Of a stretch of 64,000 nt of DNA, positions 44,168 through 52,384 are shown piece by piece. Below the pieces are notes generated by a model, which made no database searches, had not been told where the DNA came from, and saw only the letters and a list, made by a program, of their open reading frames with translations. The number at the start of each line of letters is the position of its first letter. Within the stretch, counting starts at the first letter, position 1. The position numbers were made by a program, and so were the translations under genes. This stretch comes from an uncultured Marinomonas sp. (GTDB lineage Bacteria > Pseudomonadota > Gammaproteobacteria > Pseudomonadales > Marinomonadaceae), in the NCBI GenBank assembly GCA_947493575.1, contig CANLRQ010000012.1:24534-88533 (forward strand), read 5' to 3'.

Positions 44168-45709
44168 ATGTCAGATCCAGCAACTCAAAAGCTGATAGAA
44201 ACACTTCGTAAAGCTGTTTCGAGAACAAGCATGATGGCGGAAGGTATTGATCCTCAGCTGGATCTGGCGCTGAAAGAAATACGGAATAGCATTGCCTCAA
44301 ATGTTGATAGTGTTGCTGTAAATAAAGTGTTAAAGGATCTTGAGCCAAAGCTGCTAAAAGCAGATAAAGCAAGAGACGCACGAGCTAAAAAACTGCGTGA
44401 TACCTTGCATGACTTAGTCGACTTGCTAGAACGTATTCCAAATCATTCAGTTCCCCAGAAACAAAAGAAAGATTTTCTCACAAAAGTGCGCAGCCATTGG
44501 CAATCTATGCATCAATGGCCTGACCTAGTTGAATCTTGCATTGCCTTAATTGAAGCCACATTAGAAGAACCTGATGAAGAGCAGCCAGGTAAACGCTCTC
44601 TTTTCAAAAAGCTGTTTTCTAAAAATGACAGTAATAATCAAGGAGCTACAGAGCAAAATCATCCACATATACTAGTGGATGTTGCCCAAACACTAACTTC
44701 TTTATTAGATAATCTATCTCTCCCTGAAAACTTTGACGACCAAATTAGTGATGTAAAATCTTTTTTAAACGATTCTAAAGAATTAAAACACATCCCTAAA
44801 ATGGTTGCCGAGACAACCAACTTAGCTCTTATTGCTCTTGGCAAGAACCAACAAGATTTAACTTCATACCTTAGCCAATTAAACTCTCAGTTAGCGTCCA
44901 TTAACGCTAGCATTGTCACTAGCTACAAAAGTCAAAAAACATTAACGAACACTCGTAATGATTTTAACTCTAGCTTGCAGCAGCAAGTATCTGATACAAC
45001 TACTGATGTATCTCAAGCGACAGATTTGAACAGTTTAAAAAACTTAATTGGAGATAGACTTAATACAATATCTTCAACTATGGATCAGTATCAGAAGCAA
45101 ATGCTTGATCAAGATAAACAAGCGGCTCAATCAATCTCTCAATTACGCAATAAAGTCAGTAGAATGGAAAAAGACGCCTCCACTCTTCGTCTAAATTTAC
45201 AACAAAAGCTCGCACAAGCTATGACGGACAGTCTGACAAATTTACCTAACCGAGCGGCATACCAAGACTCTATTCTGCCTCTGTGCAACATGAATGCAAA
45301 ATCTAATGGCCAGTTAGCTCTTGCTGTTTGCGACATTGACCACTTTAAAAATGTCAACGACACCTGGGGGCACTTAGCGGGAGATAAAGTACTGCGGTTA
45401 ATTCCTAGACAAATTCGCAGTGCACTAACAGAAAAAGACATGGCCTTTCGTTATGGTGGTGAAGAATTTGTTATTTTAATACCAAACACAACACCTGATG
45501 CTGCAAAAATGAAAATGGAAGCAATTCGTCAAGCTGTAGAAAAAATGCCTTTTAATGTTCAGGGTCAACCTGTACCCATTACTATTTCCATAGGTATTGC
45601 ATTATTGACTGGCAATGAAACACATGAAGAACTGTTTGAACGAGCAGATAAAAGCCTTTATGTTGCTAAAGATCAAGGTCGCAATCAGGTTGTTTTCAGC
45701 TCAAACTAA
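44168..45709 (+). CDS. GGDEF-domain diguanylate cyclase (DgcH-like)
   Basis: The 513-residue soluble protein has a long helical N-terminal region of about 340 residues with heptad-like segments. The C-terminal GGDEF domain (about 350-510) has LTNLPNRAAYQD, CDIDHFKNVNDTWGH and the active motif GGEEF near residue 429. It is expected to make c-di-GMP. An N-terminal helix start like this and the position after dsbA match the Pseudomonas protein DgcH (PA5487). The motif is GGEEF, also active in the family. No inhibitory I-site (RxxD) was obvious at the expected place. Confidence 0.92.
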   Translation: MSDPATQKLIETLRKAVSRTSMMAEGIDPQLDLALKEIRNSIASNVDSVAVNKVLKDLEPKLLKADKARDARAKKLRDTLHDLVDLLERIPNHSVPQKQKKDFLTKVRSHWQSMHQWPDLVESCIALIEATLEEPDEEQPGKRSLFKKLFSKNDSNNQGATEQNHPHILVDVAQTLTSLLDNLSLPENFDDQISDVKSFLNDSKELKHIPKMVAETTNLALIALGKNQQDLTSYLSQLNSQLASINASIVTSYKSQKTLTNTRNDFNSSLQQQVSDTTTDVSQATDLNSLKNLIGDRLNTISSTMDQYQKQMLDQDKQAAQSISQLRNKVSRMEKDASTLRLNLQQKLAQAMTDSLTNLPNRAAYQDSILPLCNMNAKSNGQLALAVCDIDHFKNVNDTWGHLAGDKVLRLIPRQIRSALTEKDMAFRYGGEEFVILIPNTTPDAAKMKMEAIRQAVEKMPFNVQGQPVPITISIGIALLTGNETHEELFERADKSLYVAKDQGRNQVVFSSN

Positions 45710-45856
45710 CAGGTTTTTCTATAAACATTAATATAGGTATCTAAATCACCTAAAGATTAAGGTATCCTATCTATAAATTACTTCTTCTTTTTACATACCG
45801 TGCTGATTATTAAATTTCAGAACCAGTACGGGACAGCCTTTGGATTGAGCTTAGTT

Positions 45857-46612
45857 ATGCAAGAATCTTCAGATAAAACCACTCACTTTGGATTTAAAGA
45901 AATTCCTACAGATGAAAAAGTGGATGCAGTTGCTCAAGTATTCCACTCTGTTGCCGCAAAGTACGACATCATGAATGACTTAATGTCTGGTGGCATTCAT
46001 CGTCTTTGGAAGATGCACACCATCAATCAATCAGGAGTGCGAGCTGGCCATAAAGTATTGGATATAGCCGGTGGTACAGGTGATTTAACGCTAAGATTTT
46101 CACGCATTGTCGGCTCAACAGGACAAGTTATACTGGCAGATATTAACGATTCAATGTTAAAGGTCGGCCGCGATAAGCTCGCCAATAAGGGTGTGGTTGG
46201 AAATGTAGCTTTTTCTCAAGCAAACGCTGAAGCCCTACCTTTTGCTGACAATACTTTTGATTGCATCACTATTGCATTTGGCTTGAGAAATGTCACCGAC
46301 AAAGATGCAGCATTACGATCTATGTACCGAGTACTTAAACCTGGTGGTAGATTGCTTGTATTAGAATTCTCCAAGCCTGAATCCGAGTGCCTATCAACCA
46401 TCTATGACCATTATTCTTTTCGATTGCTTCCCTTTATGGGACAAATTATTGCCAATGATGCCGATAGCTATCGATATTTAGCTGAATCAATTCGAATGCA
46501 CCCTGACCAAGAAACACTAAAAGAAATGATGAATGTTGCAGGTTTCGAGCGCACTTCTTATCAAAACCTCACAGGTGGCATTGTTGCCTTACACAAAGGA
46601 TTTAAATATTAA
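45857..46612 (+). CDS. ubiE: Ubiquinone/menaquinone biosynthesis C-methyltransferase UbiE
   Basis: The 251-residue SAM-dependent enzyme methylates the benzoquinone ring of ubiquinone precursors. Motifs: [12 protein letters not shown] at the N-terminus, [16 protein letters not shown] (SAM binding) near residue 73, and [12 protein letters not shown] near 165, with [15 protein letters not shown] near 205. The ATG at 45857 yields the normal family length; an in-frame start 19 codons upstream is unlikely. It is directly followed by ubiB 2 bp later. The gene ubiJ, normally between them, is missing here. Confidence 0.95.
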   Translation: MQESSDKTTHFGFKEIPTDEKVDAVAQVFHSVAAKYDIMNDLMSGGIHRLWKMHTINQSGVRAGHKVLDIAGGTGDLTLRFSRIVGSTGQVILADINDSMLKVGRDKLANKGVVGNVAFSQANAEALPFADNTFDCITIAFGLRNVTDKDAALRSMYRVLKPGGRLLVLEFSKPESECLSTIYDHYSFRLLPFMGQIIANDADSYRYLAESIRMHPDQETLKEMMNVAGFERTSYQNLTGGIVALHKGFKY

Positions 46613-46614
46613 TT

Positions 46615-48258
46615 ATGTGGCAGAATCTAAAACGTGTATGGCGCATTTTTTATGTTGTTATACGTTACCGATTAGACACCTTTATACCCACTGATAAACT
46701 ACCATGGTTTATCAGATCGCCCCTTGGTTACTTATCTTCAAAAGGAAGAAAACAATTAAAAGAAAGCAGAGGCGAACGCCTTCGTCTTGCCCTAGAAGAT
46801 TTAGGCCCAATCTTTGTTAAATTTGGCCAACTTCTTTCAACCCGCCGAGATTTATTAGATGATGACCTAGCGGATCAGTTGGCAAAATTACAAGATAAAG
46901 TTCCTCCGTTTTCTGGAGCAGAAGCAAAAAGCATTATCGAAAAAGCATTAAACTCACCTATTGAAGAGCATTTTACAGACTTTTCCTTAGAACCACTTGC
47001 TTCAGCTTCCATTGCCCAAGTCCATACCGCAACGTTGAAGACTGGGGAGGACGTTGTAATTAAGGTTATTCGTCCTAATATTGAGAACACCATAAACCAA
47101 GATATAGGTTTGCTTTACAGTATTGCCAAATTACTCAATAAATACAGTAAAGATGGCCGCCGTTTAAAGCCCATCGAAGTCGTCAACGATTATGAATACA
47201 CAATTTTAGATGAGTTAGACCTAGCAAAAGAAGCGGCTAATACTGGCCTGTTACAACGCAATTTCCACGAATCTGAACTGCTCTACGTCCCTCAAGTATA
47301 TTGGGATTATTGTCGCAGTAATATTATGGTTATTGAACGTATCTCTGGTATCCCAGTCGCTAATATTGGCGACCTTAATAACGCCAATGTTGATATGAAG
47401 TGTTTAGCAGAAAGAGGCGTAGAGATATTCTTCACTCAAGTATTTGATCACAGTTTTTTCCATGCAGATATGCACCCAGGAAATATTTTTGTTGATCCAA
47501 GCAACCCCAAATCACCAAAATACATCGCTATTGATTGTGCAATTATGGGTAGCCTCACAGATGAAGATAAAAGCTATCTAGCTCGTAACCTGCTAGCCTT
47601 TTTTGAGCGGGATTATCGTATGGTTGCTCAATTGCATGTTGAGAGTGGTTGGGTACCAAAAGACACACCGGTGCATGCGTTTGAGACCGCTATCCGTAGC
47701 GTGTGTGAACCCATGTTTGCCAAACCATTAAAAGACATTTCCTTTGGACAAGTATTAATTGGACTTTTCCAAACTGCCAGACGTTTCAATATGGAAGTGC
47801 AGCCGCAGCTCGTTCTATTGGAAAAAACCTTATTAAATATCGAGGGGCTTGGAAGACAGTTGTATCCAGATTTAGATTTGTGGGTAACAGCTAAACCTTT
47901 CTTAGAACGATGGATGCAACGTCAAATTGGCCCTCAACGTATTTGGGAAGAAGTTAAAAAACAAGCCCCTGAATGGGCTGGTCAATTCCCTCAAATACCA
48001 AACTTAGTCTACTCTGCCCTTTCTCAAGCAAGCCTACAAGAAGAAAGAGCCAATGCTCAAACCAAAGCAATTTTAAGTCTGAATAAAGAGTTAAAGCGCA
48101 ATCGCCGTAATACACCATTCAAAGTATTAGGTGCTCTAAGCATTATTAGTGCTTGGATTGTGTCTGACCCTGCAGCTTTGGAACACTTAGCAAGTGCAGA
48201 TTTAATGAGCTTGGGACTTTTTATCGCAGGTATATACCTGCTAGTATTAAAACCGTAA
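46615..48258 (+). CDS. ubiB: Ubiquinone biosynthesis ABC1/ADCK-type protein UbiB
   Basis: This 547-residue atypical kinase-like protein is needed for aerobic ubiquinone synthesis. The KxGQ motif is visible in VKFGQLLSTR near residue 68. Further family blocks are PLASASIAQVHTATLKTGEDVVIKV near 125 (phosphate-binding Ala-rich loop) and HADMHPGNIFV near 283. Two C-terminal transmembrane helices (about 500-545) anchor it to the inner membrane. It is translated just after ubiE and followed by hisE 16 bp later. Confidence 0.95.
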   Translation: MWQNLKRVWRIFYVVIRYRLDTFIPTDKLPWFIRSPLGYLSSKGRKQLKESRGERLRLALEDLGPIFVKFGQLLSTRRDLLDDDLADQLAKLQDKVPPFSGAEAKSIIEKALNSPIEEHFTDFSLEPLASASIAQVHTATLKTGEDVVIKVIRPNIENTINQDIGLLYSIAKLLNKYSKDGRRLKPIEVVNDYEYTILDELDLAKEAANTGLLQRNFHESELLYVPQVYWDYCRSNIMVIERISGIPVANIGDLNNANVDMKCLAERGVEIFFTQVFDHSFFHADMHPGNIFVDPSNPKSPKYIAIDCAIMGSLTDEDKSYLARNLLAFFERDYRMVAQLHVESGWVPKDTPVHAFETAIRSVCEPMFAKPLKDISFGQVLIGLFQTARRFNMEVQPQLVLLEKTLLNIEGLGRQLYPDLDLWVTAKPFLERWMQRQIGPQRIWEEVKKQAPEWAGQFPQIPNLVYSALSQASLQEERANAQTKAILSLNKELKRNRRNTPFKVLGALSIISAWIVSDPAALEHLASADLMSLGLFIAGIYLLVLKP

Positions 48259-48274
48259 CATTTGAGAGCGTATA

Positions 48275-48607
48275 ATGAGTACTGAAGTTTTAACCGAATT
48301 AGCAAAAACTCTTGAACAAAGAAAATCTGAATCGCCAGACACCTCTTATGTTGCCAGTTTACATGCGAAAGGCTTAAATAAAATATTAGAAAAGGTGGGC
48401 GAAGAAAGTATTGAAACAATTCTTGCCGCAAAAGACGCAAATACTCCCGATAGCAAGCACAATCTTGTTTATGAAACGGCAGATTTGTGGTTCCACACTT
48501 TAGTCATGCTTTCTCATTTGGATTTAGGTCCTGAAGACGTTCTAAATGAGCTTGCTCGTCGATTTAACTTATCTGGCTTAGAAGAAAAAGCCAGTCGATC
48601 TCAATAG
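48275..48607 (+). CDS. hisE: Phosphoribosyl-ATP pyrophosphohydrolase
   Basis: This 110-residue all-helical hydrolase removes pyrophosphate in the second step of histidine synthesis. Conserved residues occur in [21 protein letters not shown] and [13 protein letters not shown] (acidic metal site). It lies between ubiB and tatA as in Pseudomonas. The usual partner hisI, which often precedes it, is absent here; the protein is the monofunctional HisE, not a HisIE fusion. Confidence 0.95.
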   Translation: MSTEVLTELAKTLEQRKSESPDTSYVASLHAKGLNKILEKVGEESIETILAAKDANTPDSKHNLVYETADLWFHTLVMLSHLDLGPEDVLNELARRFNLSGLEEKASRSQ

Positions 48608-48617
48608 GAGAAACATC

Positions 48618-48830
48618 ATGCTTGGTGGTATCAGTATTTGGCAATTACTTATTGTATTAGCTATTCTTATCCTTATTTTTGGCACAAAAAAATTAAAGAA
48701 CTTAGGGTCAGATTTAGGCGGTGCTGTAAAAGGCTTTAAAGAAGCGGTGAATAAGGAAGATGAAGCTAAAGAAGACCCGCAAGCTCAAAGTAAAATCATC
48801 GAAAACGATAAAAATGATAAGAGTGCATAA
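48618..48830 (+). CDS. tatA: Twin-arginine translocase subunit TatA
   Basis: This 70-residue pore-forming subunit has an N-terminal helix ([18 protein letters not shown]), the hinge [20 protein letters not shown] amphipathic helix, and a charged tail. TatA multimers pass folded proteins across the inner membrane. It has an AGGAG ribosome site and is followed by tatB 3 bp later. Confidence 0.96.
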   Translation: MLGGISIWQLLIVLAILILIFGTKKLKNLGSDLGGAVKGFKEAVNKEDEAKEDPQAQSKIIENDKNDKSA

Positions 48831-48833
48831 TCT

Positions 48834-49238
48834 GTGTTTGATATAGGTTTCTCAGAACTTCTTATCGTTTTCATTGTGGGCCTACTTATTTTAGGCCCCG
48901 AACGTCTTCCTCATGCGGCAAAAACTGCAGGTTTGTGGATCAGAAAAATTAAACGGAGCATTGGCTCTGTTCAGCGCGAAATAAATGAACAACTTGATCA
49001 AGAAGAGTTACAGCAAAAAATTCTTGAAACAAACAATCGAATTATGACTGAAACTAATACTATTCAAAACACCATTACTCCTTTGCCTGAAAAAGAACCT
49101 GTCGTAGAACAAGCTCAAGAAACACAAACCGTTGAAGCTCAAGAGTCTGCTAAAGCTCCATTGGATATTAAGACGGATGCACCAATGCCTTCAGAACCAT
49201 CTAATGAAGCAAAAGTTACTCAAACAGAAAAAACTTAG
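48834..49238 (+). CDS. tatB: Twin-arginine translocase subunit TatB
   Basis: TatB (134 residues) recognises the signal peptide together with TatC. It starts with GTG and reads MFDIGFSELLIVFIVGLLIL, followed by the GPERLPHAAKTAGLWI hinge and amphipathic helix. A long Glu/Gln-rich C-terminal tail follows, as is usual. It is part of tatABC; the tatC gene follows after 38 bp. Confidence 0.95.
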   Translation: MFDIGFSELLIVFIVGLLILGPERLPHAAKTAGLWIRKIKRSIGSVQREINEQLDQEELQQKILETNNRIMTETNTIQNTITPLPEKEPVVEQAQETQTVEAQESAKAPLDIKTDAPMPSEPSNEAKVTQTEKT

Positions 49239-49276
49239 TTCTATTTATTAGACATTCATTACAGGGCGCCTCTCTA

Positions 49277-50041
49277 ATGAGTCAAAACAGTAACACTGCT
49301 CAAACTCCCTTAGTTTCCCACTTAATTGAATTACGTAATCGTTTACTAAAAATTGTAGTGGTTATATTAGTTCTATTTTTAGGGCTATATGCTTTTGCAA
49401 ATGATTTATATTTGGTCGTTTCCGAGCCATTAAGGCTCTTATTACCAGAAGGCAGTTCGCTTATTGCAACTGAAGTTGCTTCTCCTTTTTTAGCACCACT
49501 AAAATTAACCTTTGCTATTGCCGTATTATTATCGATTCCGTTCACTCTCTACCAGATATGGGCATTTATTGCTCCAGCTCTATATAAGAATGAAAAACAA
49601 ATTGCGATTCCATTGTTGATCTCAAGTATTTTTCTCTTTTATGCTGGCATTACCTTTGCCTACTACGTTGTTTTACCTCTTATATTTGGTTTCTTTACTT
49701 CCATTGGCCCAAGTGAAGTAACAGTAATGACAGATATAAATCATTACTTAAATTTTGTTCTGAAATTGTTTTTTGCATTTGGTGCAACATTTGAAATCCC
49801 TGTAGCAACGTACTTGTTAATCAAAGCAGGAGTAACAAGTGTTGCAGCTCTTTCATCTAAGCGCCCTTATATTATTCTAGGTTGCTTTGTAATGGGGATG
49901 TTACTTACACCGCCAGATATTTTTTCTCAAACCTTATTAGCTATCCCTATGTGGCTCTTGTTTGAAATTGGTTTGATAGCTGGACGTACAGTTCCAACTG
50001 AAGAAAGCCAAACGGATCCTGATCAGCCTGACTTAAAATAA
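49277..50041 (+). CDS. tatC: Twin-arginine translocase subunit TatC
   Basis: This 254-residue core subunit has six transmembrane helices and the conserved N-terminal PLVSHLIELRNRLLK plus the FYQIWAFIAPALYKNEK-type loop (here LYQIWAFIAPALYKNEK) near residue 92. It binds twin-arginine signal peptides. A classical terminator follows. The DctP-type protein at 59846 may be a substrate if its Lys-Arg signal is accepted. Confidence 0.96.
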   Translation: MSQNSNTAQTPLVSHLIELRNRLLKIVVVILVLFLGLYAFANDLYLVVSEPLRLLLPEGSSLIATEVASPFLAPLKLTFAIAVLLSIPFTLYQIWAFIAPALYKNEKQIAIPLLISSIFLFYAGITFAYYVVLPLIFGFFTSIGPSEVTVMTDINHYLNFVLKLFFAFGATFEIPVATYLLIKAGVTSVAALSSKRPYIILGCFVMGMLLTPPDIFSQTLLAIPMWLLFEIGLIAGRTVPTEESQTDPDQPDLK

Positions 50042-50111
50042 ACATCTTAATTCATATTTTAATTGTAAAAAAAGAAGTCTATTTTGAGGGTGAGTTTAAT
50101 TAAATAGTCCT

Positions 50112-50147
50112 AAAAAATCCGATTAAGCATTCTTAATCGGATTTTTT
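50112..50147 (+). terminator. Intrinsic terminator after tatC
   Basis: AAAAAATCCGATTAAG (50112-50127) pairs perfectly with CTTAATCGGATTTTTT (50132-50147) around a 4-nt loop, ending in a T-run. This closes the ubiE-ubiB-hisE-tatABC transcription unit. Confidence 0.92.
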
Positions 50148-50287
50148 GTCTATACAAGACAACGGCTTCACTTTTTCTCGAATCATTCCTTCACTCAAAA
50201 CATACATGCAGAGTGGAAGGAGTCCTCACCTTTTCTTCAAAAGCAGCGTAAGCGTTCCTGAAAATCACGCTCTCTAGTTAGTGTGTA

Positions 50288-50401
50288 GGCATTACTCTAT
50301 TTCGAGACGAACCGATTCAAGAAGTGACTAGACGATTAAATATTTTCTCTGAAGAACTAGTATTTCAACAAGTACTTGCTACGAATGGGATATCCAAATG
50401 A
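50288..50401 (+). pseudogene. Possible IS4-family transposase N-terminal remnant
   Basis: A 38-codon open stretch without a start encodes GITLFRDEPIQEVTRRLNIF and then SEELVFQQVLATNGISK. This resembles the N-terminal region of IS4-family transposases (pattern ALFRDE-IEDVVRRL ... ARQRLG), where a start and the catalytic DDE domain would be expected but are absent. The 490-bp gap 50042-50531 otherwise holds only the tatC terminator and the promoter region of the downstream cyclase. Low confidence because the fragment is short. Confidence 0.35.
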
Positions 50402-50531
50402 ACAATATGAACCTTGAGTTGCTCTATATCGACTTATTAAAGGGTGTGTTATATTTGTAAGAAAGAACCTAAGTTTTATTATTGATTGTACTGTAATTAT
50501 AAATTGCGATTTATAATCGTAGAGTTTTTAT

Positions 50532-51683
50532 ATGGTAATAAAGGGACATATGAATATTGATGAAGAAACTAAATTAAGTGTCGATCAACATAGATTGTTT
50601 TACCAGCAAATGCGGACAACGACTCCTCTACAGGCTGTGGTTGTCACTTGTTGGTTTGGCGTGTTGATGTACCACGACTCTTCAGTTTTCCCAAAGCTTT
50701 GGTTAGCAATTTTTATGACTTTTCTTGCTTTTCGCTACTCGGTTTACCTGAAGATTAAAGCTTGGGATGATTACAGGATTGCATCCCATCTTAATTCAGT
50801 TAATCGTAAGGGGTTGATTGCTGCCGCTGTGAACGGGTTGCTCTGGTCTGTTTTCTACATCTACTCGTATAACCATCTTTCTGAGCAATGGATGCTCCTT
50901 TTCTCCGCGTTCGTTATTATCTTAATGTCGTCCGGTTTTATTACTCTTGCAATTCATAAATATTCATTTTATGCCTTTTTTTGTTGTTTTCTTGTTCCAA
51001 TAATAGTTTTTATATTTATGAACTGTGAAAAAGAAAGTACATTATTTTTTATGTCTATTATGTACATTTTTTTTGGGTTTAATATCTTGTCTCTGTACAA
51101 AAATATCAACAAAACTATCATTGATAGCTTGAAAAGTGTTATTGAAAATAAACGCTTAGCAAGTCGTCTCGAAGAGCTCAGTAATACAGATAGCCTGACA
51201 ACATTATCCAATCGTCGGCACTTTGAAGAGACATTCTATAGTTTCTTAATGAGATCAGAGGGGTTAAGGAAAAAATTTGCCATTTTGATGGTAGATATTG
51301 ATTACTTCAAATTATATAACGATAACTATGGTCACTTACAAGGTGATATTGTAATTGAACAAGTAGCCAAAGAGCTAAAAAGCGTTCTGATCAAGACTCC
51401 GGGACTTATCGCCAGATATGGAGGAGAAGAGTTTATTGTCTTATTAGTAAATACCACTGAGTCCGATTCTGAAAGGGTAGCGAAAACGCTTGTTAGAGCT
51501 GTAGAAGCTCTTGAGATAGAAAGTAAGTATTCTAAAACGAGCCCTTTTGTCACCATCAGTGTAGGTGTAGCGATAGATGTCTCAACAGATGAAATAGAGC
51601 TAAAAGAGGTGATTAAAAGATCAGACCTTGCACTTTATAAAGCAAAAGATGAAGGGAGAAATCGCTACAGTCTTCATCCTTAA
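50532..51683 (+). CDS. Membrane-bound GGDEF diguanylate cyclase
   Basis: The 383-residue protein has five or six N-terminal transmembrane helices (about residues 35-190) forming a putative sensory domain of MASE-like layout. The C-terminal GGDEF domain (about 215-380) has DSLTTLSNRRHFEE, MVDIDYFKLYNDNYGH and the active-site motif GGEEF near residue 296. It should make c-di-GMP in response to a membrane-sensed signal. An ATG at 50550 behind GGGAC is an alternative start. It is monocistronic and ends with a terminator. Confidence 0.9.
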   Translation: MVIKGHMNIDEETKLSVDQHRLFYQQMRTTTPLQAVVVTCWFGVLMYHDSSVFPKLWLAIFMTFLAFRYSVYLKIKAWDDYRIASHLNSVNRKGLIAAAVNGLLWSVFYIYSYNHLSEQWMLLFSAFVIILMSSGFITLAIHKYSFYAFFCCFLVPIIVFIFMNCEKESTLFFMSIMYIFFGFNILSLYKNINKTIIDSLKSVIENKRLASRLEELSNTDSLTTLSNRRHFEETFYSFLMRSEGLRKKFAILMVDIDYFKLYNDNYGHLQGDIVIEQVAKELKSVLIKTPGLIARYGGEEFIVLLVNTTESDSERVAKTLVRAVEALEIESKYSKTSPFVTISVGVAIDVSTDEIELKEVIKRSDLALYKAKDEGRNRYSLHP

Positions 51684-51719
51684 GAAATGAAAATAAACCA
51701 ATAAATTTGTTTAAGTGAG

Positions 51720-51748
51720 AAAGGCACTGATATCAATTTCGTGCCTTT
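51720..51748 (+). terminator. Intrinsic terminator after the membrane diguanylate cyclase gene
   Basis: AAAGGCAC (51720-51727) pairs with GTGCCTTT (51741-51748), followed by a T-run. Confidence 0.85.
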
Positions 51749-51780
51749 TTTCATTAAAATACCTTTCAGCCTTACAATGT

Positions 51781-51868
51781 GAGACATTTGCACGAAGTCA
51801 TGAGCGACGATAAGACGAGTCTTTTTTAAACAAAGTATGATCAAGCGTAGTAGTCGTGTAAAAGTCTC
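51781..51868. mobile_element. Miniature inverted-repeat element, copy F (internally deleted)
   Basis: It begins GAGACATTTGCACGAAGTCATG and ends TAGTCGTGTAAAAGTCTC, with AGCGACGATAAGACGAGTC and AACAAAGTATGATCAAGCG inside, the same deleted form as copy C. Ends carry a few substitutions. Flanks AATGT / CATTA show no clear duplication, so it is an older copy. It lies between convergent genes. Confidence 0.75.
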
Positions 51869-51892
51869 CATTAATACTAAAAAAATACAGGT

Positions 51893-52327
51893 TTAATCCA
51901 ACATAAAGGTAACAGGTCCGTCATTGATAAGGCTCACTTGCATGTCGGCACCAAATTGTCCGGTGGCTACCTTATCATGCTGTTTACGTACCATTTCAAC
52001 AAAAATATTAAAAAGCCTCTCAGCCTCCGCTGGCACAGCTGCCGTTGAGAACCCGGGCCTTAAGCCTTTTTTCGTTTCAGCCGCTAAAGTAAATTGAGAA
52101 ACAAGTAATACGCCACCCTCAGCTTGTTTAACATTCAAATTCATCTTACCGTCTTCATCGCTGAACATACGGTATTTTAATAACTTGTCGGCTAATCGCT
52201 GCAAATCCGCTTCTGTATCCGCTTTTTCAATACCAACTAATACCATTTGACCATGCTCAATCGAACCAATCACCTCACCCGCTACCGTAACCTGAGCCTG
52301 CTTTGCTCTCTGTATTAACAACTTCAT
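51893..52327 (-). CDS. dtd: D-aminoacyl-tRNA deacylase
   Basis: This 144-residue editing enzyme removes D-amino acids from mischarged tRNA. Motifs are complete: N-terminal LLIQRAKQAQVTV, the Ser-Gln-Phe-Thr block LVSQFTLAAET near residue 76, the RPGFSTAA loop, and the C-terminal NDGPVTF (cross-subunit Gly-cisPro). It is single, 58 bp beyond the GMC gene stop on the same strand. Confidence 0.96.
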   Translation of the reverse strand: MKLLIQRAKQAQVTVAGEVIGSIEHGQMVLVGIEKADTEADLQRLADKLLKYRMFSDEDGKMNLNVKQAEGGVLLVSQFTLAAETKKGLRPGFSTAAVPAEAERLFNIFVEMVRKQHDKVATGQFGADMQVSLINDGPVTFMLD

Positions 52328-52384
52328 TATAATTCCTTACTGCATCAATTGAATGTATAACATTTTATACATCAATCTTAACAA

